Part shown: piece after piece, positions 6,775 through 10,556 of the stretch | How the letters are laid out: every line of letters starts with the position of its first letter | Numbering within the stretch: the first letter of the stretch is position 1 | Source of the DNA: JBEKTY01 sp049515555 | Lineage (GTDB): Bacteria; Planctomycetota; Planctomycetia; Pirellulales; Thermoguttaceae | NCBI GenBank assembly: GCA_049515555.1 | Contig: JBEKTY010000223.1 | Span: 1-10,556 of the forward strand | Length of the DNA stretch: 10,556 nucleotides | Direction: 5' to 3' | The notes under the pieces: generated by a model | Database searches by the model: none | What the model was told of the DNA's origin: nothing | Seen by the model: the letters and a program-made list of their open reading frames with translations, nothing else | Position numbers and translations under genes: made by a program

Positions 6775-6855
6775 GGGTGGCACGTCCCTGAGCGCAGCGA
6801 AGGGCGTGTTTTCCGGGCCCGTCACGCCCTTCGTTCCTCACCCGACGTGCCACCC
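6775..6855. repeat. 81-bp near-perfect hairpin between convergent genes
   Basis: The outer arms gggtggcacgtc (6775-6786) and gacgtgccaccc (6844-6855) pair perfectly. The inner arms cgaagggcgtg (6798-6808) and cacgcccttcg (6823-6833) also pair perfectly, around a 14-nt loop containing gggccc. It sits between the stops of the export gene (6731) and the secretin-domain gene (6906), so it could end transcription from both sides. The terminal inverted repeats and two-tier stem equally suggest a dispersed MITE/REP-like element. Confidence 0.65.
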
Positions 6856-6905
6856 ACACTGATCGAGTTGTTTGACGCGGCGACTTGGCAGTCCAACCTG
6901 ATTCA

Positions 6906-7721
6906 TCACCGGGATGAACTCTGCGTAGTCGAGCCCTGGCGGCGCGGTCTTTCCTGCCCGCTCATGGACATGACGTGCGGCGTCAGCCAGATCATAAGGT
7001 GCTTGCCCGACTTCGACTCCCGAGCCATGCCGCCGATGACCACCGTCTTGCCGTCCGCGATGCGGACCGTCGTCTGCACGCTGAGCATCTCGACGTTCGG
7101 GGTGCGGACCGGCTCGCCCTTGTCAGGCGCCATAATGACCACCCCCGCCTCGCGCGGCCCGAGCCTGGAGTCTTCCAGATCGACCTGCACGGCCACCGTT
7201 CGATCCGCGGCGACGCGCGGCGTAAGGCCGATCTTCGTCCCCACGTTCTCGAACGTGACGCTGTTGACAATGCCCATTTGCGACACGCTGCTGCCGACGA
7301 CGCGTGCCTCGCGGCGGCCCACCCGGAGATAGGCGGGCTGGTTTTCGAGGGTCGTCAGCTCGCCCTCGGCCAGAATCTCCGACCCCTTCGGCAGCGCGGC
7401 GGGACGGAGCGGTTCGGTGCGGTCCGCTCCGCTTCCCTTAGCGTCGGGATTTGGCCCCGTTGGGCCGCTCTGGTCGCCGGCGGGAACCTCGGCCAGGACG
7501 AACTCCACCCGCACCATGGCCGCCGCTCGGTCTAACGGCTCGGCCAGTTTCCGAACCCCGGCCGGCGAGGCGGAAACCGTACGCGGCTCCGACTTCTCCA
7601 CCGCGCGGGCCGCGTCCGGCCGAGGCGAAAGCCGCCGCTCGGCCTGCCCCGGCTCCGCCGCCCGCGCCGTCCCCGCCGCCAGCCCAAGCACCACGGCAAC
7701 ACCAAACCAGATTCGTGTCAT
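6906..7721 (-). CDS. Short secretin-domain protein
   Basis: The ATG at 7721 is supported by GAGGAG 7 nt upstream. It gives a clean signal peptide (MTRIWFGVAVVLGLAAGTARA, cleavage after A21). An upstream in-frame start at 7787 would bury that signal and lies next to the -10 box. Of 271 residues, about 66-250 match the secretin C-terminal domain of type II/III secretion and pilus outer-membrane channels: VRVEFVLAEVP, GELTTLENQPAYLRVG (120-135), VGTKIGLTPRV (160-170), VEMLSVQTTVRIADGKTVVIGGM (core 214-230) and the closing strand HLMIWLTPHV (241-250). It lacks the N0/N1 ring domains, and the conserved VPxLGDIPxLGxLF segment between GGM and the last strand is missing. It is exported, but whether it forms a channel is doubtful. 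The C-terminal tail is polar. No other secretion genes lie next to it. The name 'secretin-like' is safe; the function is unknown. Confidence 0.75.
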   Translation of the reverse strand: MTRIWFGVAVVLGLAAGTARAAEPGQAERRLSPRPDAARAVEKSEPRTVSASPAGVRKLAEPLDRAAAMVRVEFVLAEVPAGDQSGPTGPNPDAKGSGADRTEPLRPAALPKGSEILAEGELTTLENQPAYLRVGRREARVVGSSVSQMGIVNSVTFENVGTKIGLTPRVAADRTVAVQVDLEDSRLGPREAGVVIMAPDKGEPVRTPNVEMLSVQTTVRIADGKTVVIGGMARESKSGKHLMIWLTPHVMSMSGQERPRRQGSTTQSSSR

Positions 7722-7728
7722 GTGTAGT

Positions 7729-7734
7729 CTCCTC
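7729..7734 (-). promoter_or_regulatory. Ribosome-binding site fixing the secretin-like start
   Basis: GAGGAG on the minus strand lies 7 nt before the ATG at 7721. The same hexamer at the same spacing precedes the G1 peptidase GTG (3841-3846), which supports both start choices. Confidence 0.7.
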
Positions 7735-7785
7735 TTGGAACAAAGTCCCCTGCCATGGCTTGCGCGAACCCTTTCACCGCGCCGC

Positions 7786-7812
7786 ATTATACCACATGCA
7801 AGAAGACGGCAA
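7786..7812 (-). promoter_or_regulatory. Extended -10 promoter of the secretin-like gene
   Basis: On the minus strand a perfect TATAAT (7786-7791) is preceded by TGG, making an extended -10 element. A TTGCCG (7807-7812) stands 15 bp upstream as a partial -35 box. Transcription would begin near 7779, giving a leader of about 58 nt before the ATG at 7721. Confidence 0.55.
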
Positions 7813-7863
7813 TGGCGGTCGCTGCCCCGCTGTTGTAAACTGGGAGCAGGCTATCCCCGTATC

Positions 7864-7986
7864 GCTAGTCGGGATTATTCACCGGGGCTCGTAGTGACCC
7901 GATTTATCGGGTCTGGAGAGTGTGAACAAGTCAAGGACCGCATGAATGCGGTCACTACGAACGACTGGTGAATAATCCGGGCTAGC
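7864..7986. repeat. 123-bp MITE-like inverted-repeat element
   Basis: The end arms 7864-7883 and 7967-7986 are inverted repeats matching at 18 of 20 positions (right arm ggtgaataatccgggctagc). A second pair, tcgtagtgacc (7889-7899) and ggtcactacga (7950-7960), is perfect. Between them lie two small hairpins: acccga/tcgggt (7897-7902 with 7907-7912) and accgcat/atgcggt (7937-7943 with 7946-7952). No open frame is carried. The right end is 19 nt before the start codon of the dehydratase and occupies its leader. The form is that of a miniature inverted-repeat element; mobility is inference. Confidence 0.7.
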
Positions 7987-8005
7987 CAACTGGCCCGCGC
8001 CGACC

Positions 8006-9976
8006 ATGAAGAACGACCCGCTGCTGGACAGCGACGATGCGTCGATCTACAACCTGCGGAGCACCGCGCCCGGGCCCGCCGGGCGCCTGCCGCTCGACCC
8101 GGCGGGCCTGGCCGCGATGGCCAGCGGCGATCTGTTCGGACTGACGCAGAACGCCGGCATGGGCTGGAGTGCGGACCGCTTGCAGGGCGGCGATTTCCTG
8201 ATCCTCAGCACGCAAGGCGGCCTCCGCGCCGCCGACGGCAAGCCCATCGCCCTGGGCTATCACACGGGCCATTGGGAGCTCGGCCTGCTCATGGAGGAAG
8301 CGGCCCGGGTGATCGCCGCGCAGGGCGGCGTGCCCTTTGCCGGCTATTGTAGCGATCCGTGCGACGGCCGCACCAACGGCACCGCCGGGATGCTCGACAG
8401 CCTGCCCTATCGCAACGACGCGGCCATCGTCTTGCGCCGCCTGATCCGCTCGCTGCCGAAGTGTCGGGGCGTGCTGGGCATTGCCACCTGCGACAAGGGC
8501 CTGCCGGCCATGATGATGGCCCTGGCCGGGGCCGGCCACCTGCCGGCCGTGCTCGTGCCGGGCGGCGTCATGCTGTTGGCCCAGGAGGCGGAGGACACGG
8601 CCAAAGTGCAGACCCTGGCCGCACGCTACGCCCAAGGCGAGATCAGCCTGGAGCACGCCGCCCGCATGGGCTGCCAGGCCTGCGGCTCACCGGGCGGCGG
8701 CTGCCAGTTCATGGGCACCGCGGCCACCAGCCAGGTCGTGGGCGAGGCCTTGGGCCTGGCGCTGCCGCACGCCGCGCTTAGCCCCTACGGTGCGGCCATC
8801 TGGCGGGACCTCGCCCGGCGCTCGGCCCTGGCCCTGCTGGCCCTGGAGCACCGGGCGGTAACGACCCGCGAGATCCTCACGCCCGACTCGATCCACAATG
8901 CCATGGTCGTGCACGCGGCGGTGGGCGGCTCGACGAACCTGATCCTGCATCTGCCGGCCATCGCCCATGCCGCCGGACTGCCCCGCCCCACGGTCGACGA
9001 TTGGGCCCGAATCAACCGCGCCGTGCCCCGGCTGGTCGACGTGCTTCCCAACGGTCCCGCGAACTACGCCACGGTGCAGGTCTTTCTGGCGGGCGGCGTG
9101 CCCGAGGTGATGTTGCACCTCCGCGGGCTGGACCTGCTGCGGCTCGACGTGCAGACGGTCAGCGGCCGCACGCTGGGCGAGAACCTCGATTGGTGGGAGC
9201 ACTCCCAGCGCCGCAGCCGCCTGCGGGAGAAACTCTGGCAACTGGACGGCGTCGATCCGGCGGAGGTCATCATGTCGCCCGAGCGGGCCCGGCAGCGCGG
9301 CCTGACGAGCACCATCACCTTTGTGCGCGGCAATCTCGCGCCAGGGGGGGCCGTGGTCAAGAGCACCGCCCTGGCGCCCGAGCTGCTGGACGACGCCGGA
9401 GTGTTCCGGCACGAAGGCCCGGCGCGGGTCTTCGGCACCGAGGCCGCGGCCATCGCCGCCGTAAAGTCCACCGGCGAAGACCGCATCCGCCCCGGCGACG
9501 TAATGGTGCTCGTCGGCATCGGCCCCGCCATTGGAATGCCGGAGATCTACCAGGTCACCTCGGCGCTCAAGTACCTGAAAGGCGGGGAGCGCGTGGCGGT
9601 AGTGACCGACGGCCGGTTCTCGGGCGTATCGACCGGCGCCTGCATTGGCCACGTCAGCCCGGAGGCCTGGGCCGATGGCCCGCTTAGCAAGGTCCGCAAC
9701 GGCGACACGGTCCGCCTGCGGATCGACACCCGCGCGCTCAGCGGGACGGTGGACGCGGTTTCGGCCGGGAGCGACGAATTCCTGGCCCGGCCCTGCAACC
9801 CGGTATTGCAGGCCGATCCCCGCGTGCCGGACGACACCCGGTTGTGGGCCGCGCTGCAAAATGCCAGCGGCGGCAGTTGGGCCGGCTGCGTGTACGATGC
9901 GGCCCGCATCAGCGACCTGCTGGCCCGCGGACTGGCCGCCGAGCGCAAGTCCCCTCTCCCTCCGGGAGAGGGCTAG
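8006..9976 (+). CDS. Sugar-acid dehydratase, YjhG/YagF family (probable D-xylonate dehydratase)
   Basis: This 656-residue protein aligns from end to end, from memory, with E. coli YjhG and YagF (about 655 residues), of the IlvD/Edd superfamily. These enzymes dehydrate D-xylonate to 2-keto-3-deoxy-D-xylonate. Substrate choice here is inferred. Conserved blocks are SGDLFGLTQNAGMGWS (40-55), SDPCDGRTNGTAGM (116-129), ATCDKGLPAMMMAL (160-173), ACGSPGGGCQFMGTAATSQVV (core 225-245), VHAAVGGSTNL, ENLDWWEHSQRR, RGLTSTITF, and DGRFSGVSTGACIGHVSPEA near the C-terminus. C119, C162 and C233 are the likely iron-sulfur ligands, with D163/K164 near the metal site. ATG 8006 is the only possible start: an in-frame TAA lies at 7973-7975 inside the repeat element, and no ribosome-binding site is visible. 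The last residues (SPLPPGEG) and the stop come from a hairpin repeat. It is cytosolic and stands alone, with no neighbouring sugar genes. Confidence 0.92.
   Translation: MKNDPLLDSDDASIYNLRSTAPGPAGRLPLDPAGLAAMASGDLFGLTQNAGMGWSADRLQGGDFLILSTQGGLRAADGKPIALGYHTGHWELGLLMEEAARVIAAQGGVPFAGYCSDPCDGRTNGTAGMLDSLPYRNDAAIVLRRLIRSLPKCRGVLGIATCDKGLPAMMMALAGAGHLPAVLVPGGVMLLAQEAEDTAKVQTLAARYAQGEISLEHAARMGCQACGSPGGGCQFMGTAATSQVVGEALGLALPHAALSPYGAAIWRDLARRSALALLALEHRAVTTREILTPDSIHNAMVVHAAVGGSTNLILHLPAIAHAAGLPRPTVDDWARINRAVPRLVDVLPNGPANYATVQVFLAGGVPEVMLHLRGLDLLRLDVQTVSGRTLGENLDWWEHSQRRSRLREKLWQLDGVDPAEVIMSPERARQRGLTSTITFVRGNLAPGGAVVKSTALAPELLDDAGVFRHEGPARVFGTEAAAIAAVKSTGEDRIRPGDVMVLVGIGPAIGMPEIYQVTSALKYLKGGERVAVVTDGRFSGVSTGACIGHVSPEAWADGPLSKVRNGDTVRLRIDTRALSGTVDAVSAGSDEFLARPCNPVLQADPRVPDDTRLWAALQNASGGSWAGCVYDAARISDLLARGLAAERKSPLPPGEG
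9952..9976. repeat. Perfect hairpin repeat at convergent gene ends
   Basis: CCCTCTCCC (9952-9960) pairs perfectly with GGGAGAGGG (9964-9972) around a TCC loop and is followed by CTAG (9973-9976). The plus strand reads this as the last codons and TAG stop of the dehydratase. The minus strand reads CTA as the TAG stop of the GspF-like gene. The hairpin could help end transcription from both sides although it has no U tract. I recall similar CTCTCCC-type palindromes as common dispersed repeats in planctomycetes; that recollection is not checked. Confidence 0.6.
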
Positions 9977-10296
9977 AGTGAGGTCAGACAATACCAGAGC
10001 CGCCTTGGGACGACGACCTCCGGGCTTGGTGACAAGATGGAGACGACGCCCCAGTTCACCACAGGCCACAGCACGAGCGCCAGAACCCCCAGGTACCAGT
10101 GGGCGACGAGGAAGTGGGCGAAGTTCAGGAGGCCAAGTGTCAAGTCCGAGAGCTTCGTGCCGAAGTCCTTGAAGATCTTTCCAAACCGCGAGCAAATCCT
10201 TACCAGCGGTGCGCCGATCACTGCCCACAGGAGTGCCTGTAAAACGCCGACGCGAAAGGCCCTGGAGCCAAACATGCGTCCCCCAGTGGAAGCCAT
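9973..10296 (-). CDS. Short GspF-like integral membrane protein
   Basis: The ATG at 10296 is chosen because GGGGAGG lies 6 nt upstream (10303-10309, minus strand); the longer open frame from 10356 has no such site. The 107-residue product has two hydrophobic segments (about residues 17-34 and 66-88). The stretch IFKDFGTKLSDLTLGLLNFA (41-60) followed by HFLVAHWYL (61-69) resembles the conserved part of type II secretion F-domain proteins (GspF/PilC), where it usually reads FGTELPALT; here the Pro is Ser. Full GspF has about 400 residues and two such domains, so this is either a small membrane protein of its own or a fragment. The C-terminal end and stop derive from the shared hairpin repeat. 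It is convergent with the dehydratase and meets it at the CTAG. Function is unknown, and homology is inferred from a short motif. Confidence 0.6.
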   Translation of the reverse strand: MASTGGRMFGSRAFRVGVLQALLWAVIGAPLVRICSRFGKIFKDFGTKLSDLTLGLLNFAHFLVAHWYLGVLALVLWPVVNWGVVSILSPSPEVVVPRRLWYCLTSL

Positions 10297-10523
10297 CGCT
10301 TGCCTCCCCTGCCCCCGGTGCCTGGAAACTACGCCAGCCCAACCGCACGCGACCACGAAACCTTAGCCGCGGAGCGCCCCTCTAATCTAATCTCCAGATC
10401 TCAAATCTCAGATTTCAGATCTCAAATCCCTAATCCCTAGTATTACTGCGCAAGATTGATATTGCATGAATTGGCGAAATTGGCGAATCTATAGGCGTTC
10501 TGCTTCACCAAGGAGGCCGTGGC
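10297..10523. other. Spacer with low-complexity and tandem repeats
   Basis: This stretch separates the divergent GspF-like gene and the gene at the right edge. It starts with the ribosome-binding site of the former. A low-complexity AATCTCAAATCTCAGATTT-type tract (about 10381-10440) contains agatctcaaatc twice, 21 nt apart (10396 and 10417). A 9-bp tandem repeat, attggcgaa, follows at 10470-10478 and 10479-10487. The latter part could be the end of an insertion sequence if the next gene is a transposase. No gene is seen inside. Confidence 0.5.
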
Positions 10524-10556
10524 ATGGACGCCGATCAGATTCGCAAGTTGAAACCG
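10524..10556 (+). CDS. 5' end of a further gene, possibly IS701-like transposase
   Basis: AAGGAGG (10510-10516) lies 7 nt before ATG 10524, an excellent start signal. Eleven codons are visible (MDADQIRKLKP) before the window ends. A DQIR-x-LKP beginning reminds me of IS701-type transposases found in planctomycetes, but eleven residues cannot establish this. Start and strand are well supported; the product is a guess. Confidence 0.45.
   Translation, partial: MDADQIRKLKP

Noticed and set aside
6847..7332. Plus-strand open frame after the export gene
   Set aside because: It is antisense to the secretin-like gene and begins in the hairpin arm; no family is recognised.
8006..9976. Assignment as IlvD (dihydroxy-acid dehydratase of branched-chain amino acid synthesis)
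   Set aside because: Length (656) and blocks such as SDPCDGRT and ENLDWWEHS match the YjhG/YagF branch rather than IlvD.
8687..10348. 553-codon open frame on the minus strand
   Set aside because: It is antisense to the conserved dehydratase, its codons mirror that gene, and no family is recognised.

Overview
The window is GC-rich bacterial DNA that looks like a planctomycete, probably Pirellulales-like. The reasons are a secreted peptidase whose N-terminus carries a LESLEQRLTMSA-type motif, a long 24-residue-repeat LRR protein, a stand-alone truncated secretin, a short GspF-like membrane protein, and many palindromic repeats at gene borders. This assignment is inference from gene style; no rRNA or other marker gene is present. 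There are eight supportable coding regions, one of them cut by the window end. No tRNA, rRNA or CRISPR array was seen.

Layout. Positions 1-407 hold no convincing gene but contain a REP-like palindrome with a perfect 20-bp inverted repeat (231-294). A sigma70-like promoter (408-435) precedes an exported leucine-rich-repeat protein (573-2675, +). Its last ~110 codons run through a bidirectional terminator-like hairpin and antisense to the next gene, so its 3' end is suspect. On the minus strand follow an ASCH-domain protein (2511-2861) and, upstream of it, a G1-family (eqolisin) peptidase (2907-3833); they are 45 nt apart and probably co-transcribed.

A divergent spacer (3834-4154) leads to a plus-strand pair 9 nt apart: a membrane-anchored TPR protein (4155-5504) and a Wza-like polysaccharide export protein with two export-type domains and an SLBB domain (5514-6731). 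These two probably act together in exopolysaccharide export. Convergent to them is a short exported secretin-domain protein (6906-7721, -) with a good extended -10 promoter. Next comes a full-length YjhG/YagF-type sugar-acid dehydratase of the IlvD/Edd superfamily (8006-9976, +). A 107-residue GspF-like membrane protein (9973-10296, -) is convergent with it and shares its CTAG stop tetranucleotide. At the right edge a strong ribosome-binding site and 11 codons begin a further gene, possibly an IS701-like transposase.

The most unusual theme is a set of small palindromic elements, each different, at or inside gene borders: 231-294; 3956-4014; 4338-4465, inserted in frame inside the TPR gene; 6775-6855; 7864-7986, directly upstream of the dehydratase start; and 9952-9976, which supplies the last codons and stop of the dehydratase. 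They look like several families of REP/MITE-like repeats shaping gene ends, starts and linkers. I see no clear new defence or biosynthetic system. The best leads are these elements, the cysteine-rich export protein and the lip-less secretin.
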